NCBI GenBank assembly: GCA_032718475.1
Contig: JAUCBJ010004929.1
Coordinates: 1 to 64,000, forward strand
DNA from: Nemertoderma westbladi
Taxonomy: Eukaryota; Xenacoelomorpha; Nemertodermatida; Nemertodermatidae
DNA: 64,000 nucleotides
Reading direction: 5' to 3'
Shown here piece after piece: positions 1-9,788 of this stretch. The notes below the pieces were generated by a model, which was not told where the DNA came from, searched no databases, and saw nothing but the letters and a program-made list of their open reading frames with translations. Position 1 is the first letter of the stretch. Each line of letters starts with the position of its first letter. The translations under genes and the position numbers were made by a program.

Positions 1-60
1 CAATATGACCCCCCCCCCCCCGGTATTTGTACAACATTTTATAGCCCGGTACTAATAGGG
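1..60 (-). mobile_element. End of a TTAA-type (piggyBac-like) MITE, family MITE-1
   Basis: On the minus strand this piece starts CCCTATTAGTACCGGG, followed by a TATAAAATG stretch and a C/G homopolymer. It matches the left end of the complete MITE-1 at 29774-30167. It is followed directly by TTAA at 61-64, the expected target duplication. The rest of the element lies outside the window. It has no coding capacity. The piggyBac-like assignment is inferred from the TTAA target and the CCC-starting terminal repeat. Confidence 0.65.
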
Positions 61-184
61 TTAATCTATATTAACATAATCTACAGTTTTTATTTAGTAT
101 ATTAACATAATCTACAGTTTTTATTTAGTTTAATCTATATTAACTTAATCTACAGTTTTTATTTAGTTTAATCTATATTAACAT
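61..184. repeat. Short AT-rich tandem repeat, about 38-bp unit, ~3.5 copies
   Basis: The unit reads roughly TTAATCTATATTAACATAAT followed by CTACAGTTTTTATTTAG. One copy is shortened to about 31 bp. The array separates the MITE end from the RT fragment. No function is visible. Confidence 0.7.
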
Positions 185-1185
185 GCCAAAATATACAATA
201 AAATGATTCTATATAGGATTAGGCCTCACATAGAGAAACTACTGCGTAAGAGCCAAAACGGATTTCGACCAAGTAGATCAACAATAGCTCAGATACTTGC
301 ACTACGGAGATTGATTGAAGGAATTAAGTCAAATAATCTCCCCGCAGTCATGACTTTTGTGGACTTCAAGAAGGCATTCGACTCCATCCATAGAGGTAAA
401 ATGTTTGAAATCCTAAGAGCTTATGGAATAACAGAAGTAATTGTTGCTGGCATTGGATTGTTATATTGTGACACAGAAGCGCAGGTACTCTCACCAGATG
501 GTGAAACTGAGTTTTTCTCAATCCTGGCTGGCGTACTGCAAGGTGACACATTAGCACCATTACTATTTGTAATTGTGCTGGATTATGCAATGAGGACGGC
601 CACAAATGGTGAAGATCTGGGATTCACACTTCAAGAACGCAGAAGTAGTAGATATCCGGCAACTACAGTCACAGACACCGACTTTGCGGATGACATCGCC
701 ATGCTCTCTAATACGCTAGCAGATGCACAGCTTCTACTGAATAAAGTGGAGAGGGTTGCTAAGGAGGTTGGATTGCATATAAATGCTACCAAGACCGAAT
801 TCATGACCTTTAATGTTGATGGAAACTTGACAACCACTGATAATAATCAACTAAGGAAGGTCGATGACTTCCAGTACCTTGGATCATGGATAGAGAGTAG
901 CAAAAAGGACATAGAAGTTAGGAAAGCAAAGGCTTGGGTAGCTCTATCAAAAATGGATACCATCTGGAAATCAGATCTCTCCAGGCACCTGAAGACTAAG
1001 TTCTTTCGAGCCACAGTGGAAAGTGTATTTTTATACGGGGGTGAGACCTGGACACTGACTAAATCACTTGAACAACGAATTGATGGTTGCTACACAAGAC
1101 TACTAAGGGCAGCCCTAAACATCAGCTGGAGACAACACATGACAAACGCCGAGCTTTATGGTACAATACCACCTGTATCAACCAC
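185..1185 (+). pseudogene. RTE-like LINE reverse transcriptase fragment (family B)
   Basis: One open frame encodes the central and C-terminal part of a LINE reverse transcriptase. It enters within the RT domain (AKIYNKMILYRIR), then shows NGFRPSRST, a VDFKKAFDSI block, LQGDTLAPLLF, the catalytic FADD motif and the YLGSW thumb region. The endonuclease and first RT blocks are missing, as in a 5'-truncated LINE. The C-terminus is cut off after IPPVST by the 45-bp satellite. The protein clearly resembles but differs from the RTE family A copies elsewhere in the window, so it is a separate family. The first ATG at 203 is only an internal methionine. RT homology is certain; the exact clade is inferred. 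Confidence 0.85.
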
Positions 1186-2592
1186 CTTTTACCCACAAAT
1201 GTGGTGATCAAGTTTGGTAAGTTCGTGTAACTTTTACCCACAAATGTGGTGATCAAGTTTGGTAAGTTCGTGTAACTTTTACCCACAAATGTGGTGATCA
1301 AGTTTGGTAAGTTCGTGTAACTTTTACCCACAAATGTGGTGATCAAGTTTGGTAAGTTCGTGTAACTTTTACCCACAAATGTGTTGATCAAGTTTGGTAA
1401 GTTCGTGTAACTTTTACCCACAAATGTGGTGATCAAGTTTGATACGTTCGTGTAACTTTTACCCACAAATGTGGTGTTCAAGTTTGGTACGTTCGTGTAA
1501 CTGTTACCCACAAATGTGGTGATCAAGTTTGGTAAGTTCGTGTAACTGTTACCCACAAATGTGGTGATCAAGTTTGGTAAGTTCATGTAACTGTTACCCA
1601 CAAATGTGGTGATAAAGTTTGGTAAGTTCGTGTAACTTTTACCCACAAATGTGGTGATAAAGATTGGTACGTTCGTGTAACTGTTACCCACAAATGTGGT
1701 GATCAAGTTTGGTAAGTTCGTGTAACTGTTACCCACAAATGTGGTGATCAAGTTTGGTAAGTTCGTGTAACTGTTACCCACAAATGTGGTGATCAAGTTT
1801 GGTAAGTTCGTGTAACTTTTACCCACAAATGTGGTGATAAAGATTGGTAAGTTCATGTAACTGTTACCCACAAATGTGGTGATAAAGATTGGTAAGTTCG
1901 TGTAGTAACTGTTACCCACAAATGTAGTGATCAAGTTTGGTAAGTTCGTGTAACTGTTACCCACAAATGTGGTGATAAAGATTGGTAAGTTCGTGTAGTA
2001 ACTGTTACCCACAAATGTGGTGATCAAGTTTGGTAAGTTCATGTAACTGTTACCCACAAATGTGGTGATCAAGTTTGGTACGTTCGTGTAACTGTTACCC
2101 ACAAATGTGGTGATCAAGTTTGGTAAGTTCATGTAACTGTTACCCACAAATGTGGTGATAAAGATTGGTAAGTTCGTGTAACTGTTACCCACAAATGTGG
2201 TGATAAAGATTGGTAAGTTCGTGTAGTAACTGTTACCCTCAAATGTGGTGATAAAGTTTGGTAAGTTCGTGTAACTGTTACCCTCAAATGTGGTGATCAA
2301 GTTTGGTAAGTTCGTGTAACTGTTACCCACAAATGTGGTGATCAAGTTTGGTAAGTTCATGTAACTGTTACCCACAAATGTGGTGATCAAGTTTGGTACG
2401 TTCGTGTAACTGTTACCCACAAATGTGGTGATCAAGTTTGGTAAGTTCGTGTAACTGTTACCCACAAATGTGGTGATCAAGTTTGGTAAGTTCATGTAAC
2501 TGTTACCCACAAATGTGGTGATCAAATTTGGTACGTTCGTGTAACTGTTACCCACAAATGTGGTGATCAAGTTTGGTAAGTTCGTGTAACTG
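1186..2592. repeat. 45-bp satellite array, about 31 units
   Basis: Head-to-tail units contain ACCCACAAATGTGGTGATCA followed by AGTTTGGTAAGTTCGTGTAA. The period is 45 bp, and three units of 48 bp carry an extra GTA. Units differ by a few substitutions (TTTT/TGTT, CAAG/AAAG, AAG/ACG). Each contains the near-palindrome CCACAAATGTGG. Because 45 and 48 are multiples of three, the minus strand stays open as a 15-residue repeat. The array was split by the BEL/Pao insertion at 2593 and resumes at 22498. Confidence 0.95.
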
Positions 2593-3827
2593 TGTACGCG
2601 CTTTTGTAGACCTTCAGCAGTTTAACCTGCCGAAATTTATATGTCTTTATTGATAAACTGCCTTTTTATACGATGACAAGATTTAATATAAAAACAAACC
2701 AAAACATTAGCCGAAGCCAGTCCATGCGCGTCCAAATGACCCGATAACCCGGGAGACTGGATTCGTGGGCTTAGATTTATTTGCGGTCAAGCCTACTGTA
2801 TTATTCGATTGATTACTAATATATAATCTCTGACAAATATTATTCACTTTCGGGAAATATTAGCAGTTCCTTTTAGGACGTGGCGCTCTACCTATGTAAA
2901 CAGAGTTATGACTGATACTAAACACAACGATATGGCTTAGATTTCAAGCATAAGGCGCATTCTTTAGGAAATGCTTTGTTATCAGATCCAATCACGTCAC
3001 AATCACGCACGCTACCGGTAACGCACAATACTGCTCACTGGTATGCCGATAGTTACTGACTTTGGTCAGGTATAAAGAGATATGCACTGGACTCATGTAG
3101 TGTCTGTCAAACAACATTAGATTCACTGCAAACACAATAATAAAAGTCGCAATTGTCGTACATAACCTTTCTCTCTAACCTGTAGTGTATCAAGGATATT
3201 GGGAAATGTGGGTTGATTATTGATATTCTTCAACTAATAACATCCAATTATACTGATACAAAATTACAAACAGTAAAAAGCAGTACGACGGTAGGTTAAG
3301 ATACGTGACAGAATCCAGTATGTGTGGCGTGAGTGTTAAGATAACAGTTATGCTTTCTATAATCTTGAGCCTACTAATGTTCTTATAAAAAGGCAGAAAA
3401 CATTTCGTTATCTCAGAACCGATCTTATAACACTGATAACTAAGTCTTAAAGAATGATAACAAAGTCCCGTGACTTCTGGAATACCAGCTCTCTTATTTT
3501 CCAAGAGTCCCGTTCAACACATGCAATGAGCATTGAGATAGGAAATATTCAGTTCAGCGCGCTGTGATAGGCCGAAATCAGAACTAACTCAACGCAGGGC
3601 TATGGGTAACCGAGGTAACCTTCCCAAGCCGGCTGGCCAATCGAACAGCTCAGATCCCTCCTAGAGGATTCCAACGCCTTGGAGGGGGGGGGAACTGATT
3701 AGCAAAGAAAACAAATCAGTCATATCCCAGAAAAACCTTTACAGTAGGTTTCAGAGTATTTTAGCGTATGGGGGGAAAACTGGGTTGCGGGGCGAAGGGC
3801 CAGTTACATCCCACAGAAGCTTTTACA
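2593..3827 (-). repeat. 3' LTR of BEL/Pao copy 1
   Basis: This 1,235-bp LTR is nearly identical to 21264-22497. On the element's strand it starts TGTAAAAGCTTCTGTGGG and ends GCGCGTACA. A TATA-like box (TATAAAAAGG, complement of 2661-2670) and an AATAAA (complement of 2646-2651) lie near its 3' end. The 95-residue frame inside it at 3217-3504 occurs identically in the other LTR and is not taken as a gene. The LTR is homologous to, but diverged from, the LTRs of copy 2. Confidence 0.93.
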
Positions 3828-3840
3828 CCGCTCCCAGAAA
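3828..3840 (-). other. Polypurine-tract-like sequence before the 3' LTR
   Basis: On the element's strand TCTGGGAGCGG abuts the TG of the 3' LTR. This is where plus-strand DNA priming by a purine-rich RNA is expected. It is short and contains two pyrimidines, so the assignment rests mainly on position. Confidence 0.5.
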
Positions 3841-3905
3841 ATGAGATTGAAGTCTATAAAATATACAAAATCGCAGTTTCTAATATACATAAATACTCTA
3901 AACCG

Positions 3906-6900
3906 TTAGTCTTTCTTGCGCGGACGGCGTTTACGCAGTTTTTTAAAGCTAGCCAGAGTCCTTTTCTCTTTGGGGCGAGCCACTTTACAAGGAGGGCTAT
4001 AACTCCTGGGTGAAGGGTGCAATATAATAGCATCAGAGGGTGCAGGATTGTTGTCGGTGTATCCGCCGGTTGAGGTTCCGGGTAGGTTGCCATCAACATC
4101 GGGGGACTGGGGTCTAACGGCCTTTAGAGCTCGTTTTAGGACGGCTGCTCTCACAGGTCCTCTGTGAGTGGTCTGAACGGAAGCCGTGGGTGGACCGTAG
4201 GCTGTCAGAAACTGCCTTGGTTTAACGGTTCTCTCCAACTCGCGTTCGCGGGCTCGATATTCGTAAGGCCTTCGATATACTTCTTGTAACTCAGGATGCG
4301 AGTTAACGAATAATTCTCCATAGTCCGGATCGTGTCGGATAAAATTGATTAAATAATAGGAATGAATATCACTGGGGTTAACTCTTCTAAGGAATTTGCG
4401 CACAAACTTAGTCGAAATACATTCTCCGACGCGCTTTAATAGCTCGTAACTCGGGATGCACGCTTTCTGTTCGACAGAAGCGAATAAATACGGATGGAAC
4501 GCATAAACTCCTTCGTAAGCGCGTCCAGGGTAGTAGCGATGACGTGAGTTACAATGTAAATCAGCGTTCGCTTCCCAAGCTCGAATATAACGGAGTACAA
4601 TCATTTCGTCTACACTCTCCAAGTCTTTATTAAAGGGACAATCAAAGCTGGCGTGTCCTTTCAGCTGACAATGGTGGCATTGCGTCATGAACTGGGGGCA
4701 GACAGCAAAAATGTGCGAATCATTGAGTCGACAATAAGCGCAGTAAATTTCCATCGAAGGCTGTTCGTGGAAATAGGAACATGGGATATTCGTATCCATA
4801 GGCGTAATATGGTCTCTAGATGCGCATAACCGACAACGCTGACGATCAACATAGTTGGCATGGCGATAATCGTACGCAGTGAGACACTGTGGACCTTGAT
4901 ACCATTCGATAATGTAATCGTTGTCGCTGTTCCGGGGCGTAGTGGGTTGAATCTCCTCAGATTCCATACACATAGGCTCGTCTTCCCAGTGTGTAGCTGC
5001 GGTGAGCGTAGTTGACTCTTCTGGTGGACCTACTGTTTGAATCTCAACGACAGAATAACCTGTGGTGATTCGAGGTCTTTGTATAACAGAAGAATGTAAA
5101 TTCTCGATACAAATATCCTTAAATAGGGCAAATCCGGCACTATCCAACTTCTCAGCAGCTGAGTTTCTTAGGCTGAGTTTGGTCAACGCGCGATCTTTAA
5201 ATTGGCTATCCACGTTGTGGAACGGGGTTAGAAATCGCCGGAAACATTCAAAGCGTATGAATTTATTATGTTCATCTAGCTTAGCGAGTTTGGTCCCAAG
5301 TATTAACGGATGGGCGCGTATAGTACGACTGCACACGTCGGCTAGCCAACCGGAAAGTGCGGTATTTTCCAAGATCGTGTAGATAGCTAAAGAGGGACGG
5401 AGTGGAACACTCATGAAGCTATACACGGCGCCAGGTGCGGTCAACGGTCCGTCAAAGTATAATCGGGAATAATGGTCTCCATATACTTGTTGATAATTAA
5501 GGGGATTTCCAACCTTGAAATTCCATCCGTATTCCTGAAAGGCAATATGTCCGATGGAAGTTCGTTGAACTTTAGTAATGTCGTTAGACGTATTAGCGTA
5601 CATGGTACGGAAGAAACCTCGGCCTTCTGCCCAAGGGGCAATTAACTGCGTATCTACGAATGGATATGGTGTATCCTCCATATTTCGAAAGTCATTTTGT
5701 AGATCTCCATAAACAGCGGAACCGATTTTAAGGATCCTTTCGTTGAACAACATCTCGAGCACGGGTTGGGGTAGCATCGATCCATCGATACCCATGGCCG
5801 GTTTACGTTCGGTGTCAATGACGTAACGCTGCGCGAGTACGAATTGTCCATGCCGGAGATTCTTTTGTGTTTCGGTGAGAGTTTCAAAAGAATAATCAAT
5901 CACGTCGGAGCACGCTCGAGTAAACACGTGGGTAGAACCGGCTAATCCGCGTATATGGATCATGCGCGTGGTTCCTAATTCTCCGACTGGAACGCTGCCT
6001 TCATTATCGTAGGTAACTACTCCATACATCTCAATGATATTAAGAGTTTCATTCCACTCTTTTGTAGCGTTCTCGAGGGTCATCCCTACCGGGTGCCACA
6101 AGGTAGCACATTGGTTAGCGTCAGGGAGATCACTATACTTCAAGGATTGAGTGTTACACGTCTCCATATTTCCGTGTCTTTTTATTCTCTCCTCCTCGAA
6201 TAATACGTCGAGATTCCAATGGACTAATCGAGTTTTAATGAATCCATCGAGGTTATAAGGAGGTATCGTATCATTCTCAATTCTAGAAATGTTATATGGT
6301 TTTCTAAATGAGTTTACCTTTACTAACTGATCCAAATGTTTCTGTAATTGCTCGAGTTCGACAATGTCCAGAGGATTTATTAACGGTAGAAACTTCAAGC
6401 TATGCATAGGATCTTCCGGTTTTATCATATAATATTGAGTCAGATTAACGTAATAAGGGTGATCTTTAATCCCATAAAACGAGTTCGTTAAAGGACGAGC
6501 GCGTATGTTGACATCGTGTACCATACGACGGACAAGATCCGCTCGATTGTCCGGAGGTTCAACGAGTATACCGTCAACGCGAGCAGCTTCGATCGGCGGG
6601 CGCTGTAACATGGGGGCGTCGGCGATAAGCTGGTGTGATCCTGTACTAATATCGACCGGTTGGGGTTGTACTTTCGCGAAGAGTTTATCTCCGAAGTTGG
6701 GAATCATCGAGGGATGACGGATAGTTTTAGAGTAGAGGTCCGTTATAAGGATTTGGGCTTCGGGTTGAGCTAAAGCGGCTTCTTCCCTCTCGTCCATTTC
6801 CGTATGTTTCTTTTCGAGTTGGTTCTCCTCCGCTCGTTGTCGCATACGCTCGTCTAGAAACTCCTGTAGAGAGTACGTGCGTCCCAGCTCGATGTCGTTC

Positions 6901-7574
6901 TCGAGGTTTTGTATCTCTCGATCGAACTGTGGTAAGGCTAAATCCTTCACCGCTTGGACTTGTTGCTGTAATTTACGTTTCTCGAGGTAATCCTGTGTTC
7001 CTTTCCCGATTTTCTGTCGAATAGCGTCTAAAGCATTTCTGATAACGCTCTCCTCGACTTCCGTGGCAGGTTGAATCGGGGTTAATCCGGGGCGGTTGTA
7101 GGGATTAAATGGCGATATAAGATGCCCGCGTCCTAATCCGGCTAGGTAGGATGGTCGAATGTCTAAAGAACCCACTACCGGAGTACCACCTATTAACTGC
7201 TCAGGTAACACCAAGTCTTTGAACAGAGAATATAGTTCGGGAGGATCAGTGATACTATTAGGATCAAGAGTTTGAGGTCTAACAGGGGAATGAGGAGGCC
7301 TGACCGAGTATTCCGGAACTCTGATCATGGGTTTATTGAGTGATCGTTTGAGGCGAGCGACCGTGGGCGATACATCGAATAGGTTTCGCTCGAAACTCCC
7401 GTACGTACAACGCGTAAAACTATGTTTAGCGCAACGTCTCTCGCGGATGTTTATGTCTTTCCGTTTGTTGGTTGGGTCTAGGGCATTCGTCACAATAATA
7501 CCATAGACGTAAGTCCTGTAGAGGGAATGCGGGTGATCGTTCTCCAGTTTTGCAATACTCCTCCATTTGTGCAA
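3906..7574 (-). CDS. Extra post-pol ORF of BEL/Pao copy 1, main part; zinc-knuckle protein of unknown function
   Basis: This is a 1,222-residue open frame downstream of pol on the element's strand, ending about 80 bp before the 3' LTR. It resembles no family I recognise. Residues about 180-280 are charged and probably coiled-coil. A cysteine/histidine cluster lies at about 910-980: a CxxC pair, a CX2CX5HX4C motif (CAYCRLNDSHIFAVC) and a canonical CX2CX4HX4C zinc knuckle (CHHCQLKGHASFDC). The C-terminus ends in a lysine/arginine-rich tail (KKLRKRRPRKKD) that could bind nucleic acid or direct nuclear import. No signal peptide or membrane segment is evident, which argues against an envelope protein. 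It overlaps the frame at 7426-8160 in another frame. Copy 2 reads through the same junction in one frame, so the two frames are probably one protein of about 1,400 residues broken by a 1-nt difference near 7440. A nucleic-acid-binding, Gag-like accessory role is inferred only. Confidence 0.75.
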   Translation of the reverse strand: MHKWRSIAKLENDHPHSLYRTYVYGIIVTNALDPTNKRKDINIRERRCAKHSFTRCTYGSFERNLFDVSPTVARLKRSLNKPMIRVPEYSVRPPHSPVRPQTLDPNSITDPPELYSLFKDLVLPEQLIGGTPVVGSLDIRPSYLAGLGRGHLISPFNPYNRPGLTPIQPATEVEESVIRNALDAIRQKIGKGTQDYLEKRKLQQQVQAVKDLALPQFDREIQNLENDIELGRTYSLQEFLDERMRQRAEENQLEKKHTEMDEREEAALAQPEAQILITDLYSKTIRHPSMIPNFGDKLFAKVQPQPVDISTGSHQLIADAPMLQRPPIEAARVDGILVEPPDNRADLVRRMVHDVNIRARPLTNSFYGIKDHPYYVNLTQYYMIKPEDPMHSLKFLPLINPLDIVELEQLQKHLDQLVKVNSFRKPYNISRIENDTIPPYNLDGFIKTRLVHWNLDVLFEEERIKRHGNMETCNTQSLKYSDLPDANQCATLWHPVGMTLENATKEWNETLNIIEMYGVVTYDNEGSVPVGELGTTRMIHIRGLAGSTHVFTRACSDVIDYSFETLTETQKNLRHGQFVLAQRYVIDTERKPAMGIDGSMLPQPVLEMLFNERILKIGSAVYGDLQNDFRNMEDTPYPFVDTQLIAPWAEGRGFFRTMYANTSNDITKVQRTSIGHIAFQEYGWNFKVGNPLNYQQVYGDHYSRLYFDGPLTAPGAVYSFMSVPLRPSLAIYTILENTALSGWLADVCSRTIRAHPLILGTKLAKLDEHNKFIRFECFRRFLTPFHNVDSQFKDRALTKLSLRNSAAEKLDSAGFALFKDICIENLHSSVIQRPRITTGYSVVEIQTVGPPEESTTLTAATHWEDEPMCMESEEIQPTTPRNSDNDYIIEWYQGPQCLTAYDYRHANYVDRQRCRLCASRDHITPMDTNIPCSYFHEQPSMEIYCAYCRLNDSHIFAVCPQFMTQCHHCQLKGHASFDCPFNKDLESVDEMIVLRYIRAWEANADLHCNSRHRYYPGRAYEGVYAFHPYLFASVEQKACIPSYELLKRVGECISTKFVRKFLRRVNPSDIHSYYLINFIRHDPDYGELFVNSHPELQEVYRRPYEYRARERELERTVKPRQFLTAYGPPTASVQTTHRGPVRAAVLKRALKAVRPQSPDVDGNLPGTSTGGYTDNNPAPSDAIILHPSPRSYSPPCKVARPKEKRTLASFKKLRKRRPRKKD

Positions 7575-8160
7575 AGCTATCGGGAACCACGGGTAGTGGA
7601 CGATCGGCCGTGAGATACATCATGGTGAAATAGAGTCGTTGGAGTTCTACCATGGGATCATGATGTATACCTTGAGGATATCGAGTCTCTAGGTTTTGTT
7701 GACTGGCAATATTGAGATAAGTTTCTCTCAAAAATTCCAGGTAGTCGTTGAAGTTGATACGCTTATCGGGTTCCTCAACGTTTTCTCGGTCGAGCCGGTT
7801 ACGAATAGAGTTCTCGTGGTCTATTCTTGGTTTATCGTTACGACTCCGCTGAGCGTGGTATTTAAACAAAACCATTTCTCTTTCGGTGTCTACATCGTCC
7901 GTATCATGTAGGTCGATCGGATGGCCGGTGGTTAGAAAGTCCATATACGTACCATTACGATGCGTATAGCGAGCGGTGAATTTTCTATAGTCCAATTCAC
8001 GCGTGAGTTGCTCTTGGGACATCGGCGGTTCGATGTAACGACCATCTTCCTCCGTAGTGGTGTGACCGGGTTCACCACTTATCAAGCTATCCACAAACGC
8101 CTGCAAAGGTACATTATATCGCTCCCTGATACCAAGATCATCTTCTATCAATTCCGTCAT
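7426..8160 (-). CDS. Extra post-pol ORF of BEL/Pao copy 1, N-terminal part
   Basis: This 244-residue frame starts at an ATG (MTELIEDDLGIRERY) preceded by the 1.6-kb spacer. Copy 2 has the same start region at 45803 and homologous protein at 49773-50160, so the frame is shared by two independent insertions. It is acidic and hydrophilic, contains a CDEC pair near its end, and has no recognisable domain. Its last residues are in a different frame from 3906-7574. In copy 2 the matching DNA is one nucleotide shorter and the two parts are continuous. This frame is therefore best read as the N-terminus of the long accessory protein, separated by a frameshift in copy 1. A programmed frameshift is possible but has no direct support. 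Confidence 0.72.
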   Translation of the reverse strand: MTELIEDDLGIRERYNVPLQAFVDSLISGEPGHTTTEEDGRYIEPPMSQEQLTRELDYRKFTARYTHRNGTYMDFLTTGHPIDLHDTDDVDTEREMVLFKYHAQRSRNDKPRIDHENSIRNRLDRENVEEPDKRINFNDYLEFLRETYLNIASQQNLETRYPQGIHHDPMVELQRLYFTMMYLTADRPLPVVPDSFAQMEEYCKTGERSPAFPLQDLRLWYYCDECPRPNQQTERHKHPRETLR

Positions 8161-9788
8161 ATCTGCTATCGAAATCCACCAATATTGTAACGAGTTATAT
8201 ATATGTTTTAGGCTAGCGGGCGTCGCTGCCTACTAATCGCGGCCCCCCGGACAGTGGGATTCTCAGCGCCGATGTACCGCTGTCGCGGTGTTTGCGCCAA
8301 CGTTGTGGCAACAGCACGACAACGATAACCGGCACAAGTCCCTCCACTGTCCGTCCCAAAGGCTTGTAATCACTTGAGGTTCTTGCTATGGGAGAGTTGG
8401 GTTATCTTACAATTGCGACTAGCTACTGTAAACACACTTTAGCAGCAACATTCACCTACAAACGCACAAATTCCACACAACAGCTACCAACTACCATCAT
8501 ACAGGCCATTTGTCCGTTAGTCAATGCCTTCCAGAATGTCACGTTGTTGTTATTGTGTATCCTTGGATACCAACCGTGTGCTATATAATCACTATGCTAG
8601 GTAACGGTACAAGTTTTCTATTGTTCTTTTAACTCGTTTCTAATTCTAGCGTGGGTGTTGCTATGGTGACATTATGTAAAGCTAGCGGTAGAATTAGGGT
8701 AGTTCTCATGCATACAGATCTGGGATGCTGTTTGATAGTAAGTCTTTAGTTTTGTCAATATCCTCTTTATACATGATTTTATGAATTTTATCGGCTATTG
8801 ACTATATGTTGGAGATTCTCGCACTCTAGCACACTCAATAGGATGAATCTCCGCTCCCGTGATCTATTAATTAGTGGAATTTTGGGAATATTAGAAATTG
8901 TGCAAAATGACAATTTATTAAATTCATAAAAATATGAATTTTAAATTTATTCCCGTGAATTTTATTATTTGATGGTAAAATTGACACAATTTTGATTCCA
9001 GAACATATCTGGGGACATAAGATCCTTAATTCTATAAAATGGTCTTTTAAGAATACCGGTAAGTGCTACGATATCTTAATTGACTAGAAATTTTAAAGGA
9101 TCTGAATTTGACAGATTTTAATAAATATTAAATTAATATTTAAGATGGGCACCGATTTATTCCAGAACTTGTCTGGGGACGTTAACCACTGATTCTAGAA
9201 TTTGTCTTTCAAGTATATCGGTGGGTGCCACGATATCTTAATCGACTAGAATTACAGATGGTCAAAAAGTTTAACAGATTTATTTGCGTTTTACGCTACT
9301 GTTAGAGGGACATCACGCTACTATATGTATTATTTAATATAGGTAGAAGAGCAATATCGCATGAAGCAATGTCAGTGTGAAGAGGCAAGTCGTTTCCAAG
9401 GTCTACCCAGAGCTTGGTTTAGCCGAGACACGAGGATCTGAACTTTGCATTCCTAATACTCTGCCTACCAATAATACATGAAATATAGTAGTGGCTTTAT
9501 TGTACTTTAATAAGTACGGACATATCATCTTACTATAGTCTCGCATTTATAATATAATACGGACAGTAAGGAAAGAGAAAATAATTGTTTCTCGCCGTCG
9601 CACTAAGTATATTAGGTAATTACGTAATAAACACTAATATATTGCACTAGTCTACTAAATAATCCAAAATAACACTCTACTTAACTAAAATTAAATAAAA
9701 ACGATTATAATAAAGTAAATAATAATATTTATATATAAAATAAATAAAACAGAGAAAATATTATAGTCATACGCCCACTCCAGACGCA
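8161..9788 (-). other. Spacer between pol and the extra ORF, conserved between copies
   Basis: No convincing gene is present. Most of this stretch is recognisable in copy 2 at 44228-45802, so it is a native part of the element. It includes an AT-rich part next to pol, a duplicated structured segment (8990-9265) and a less AT-rich part just upstream of the extra ORF. It could hold the leader, promoter or splice site used to express the extra ORF. That is inference from position and conservation. Confidence 0.6.
8990..9265 (-). repeat. Two ~166-bp direct repeats carrying a conserved small hairpin
   Basis: Segments starting near 8993 and 9159 both read TTCCAGAAC...TCTGGGGAC, then a diverged middle, then CGATATCTTAATNGACTAGAA. 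Each contains CCAGA-5 nt-TCTGG, able to form a 5-bp stem. Copy 2 has the same two units (about 44776-44880 and 44940-45065), again with intact CCAGA/TCTGG arms and different loops. The conservation suggests structure, but the role is unknown. Confidence 0.6.

Noticed and set aside
1122-2570. 482-residue repetitive frame on the minus strand
   Set aside because: It is the 45-bp satellite read in one of its open phases, and it ends in antisense RT sequence. No start context, domain or splice signal supports a gene.
1186-2592. CRISPR-like array
   Set aside because: The repeats are directly adjacent with no unique spacers, there are no cas genes, and the context is eukaryotic.
3217-3504. 95-residue frame in the BEL/Pao LTR (also 21888-22175)
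   Set aside because: It occurs only because the two LTRs are near-identical. Copy 2 LTRs do not keep it as an open frame that I could recognise.
3906-8160. Envelope (env-like) gene reading of the extra ORF
   Set aside because: No signal peptide, no transmembrane segment and no fusion-protein features are visible. A zinc knuckle and a basic tail are present instead.
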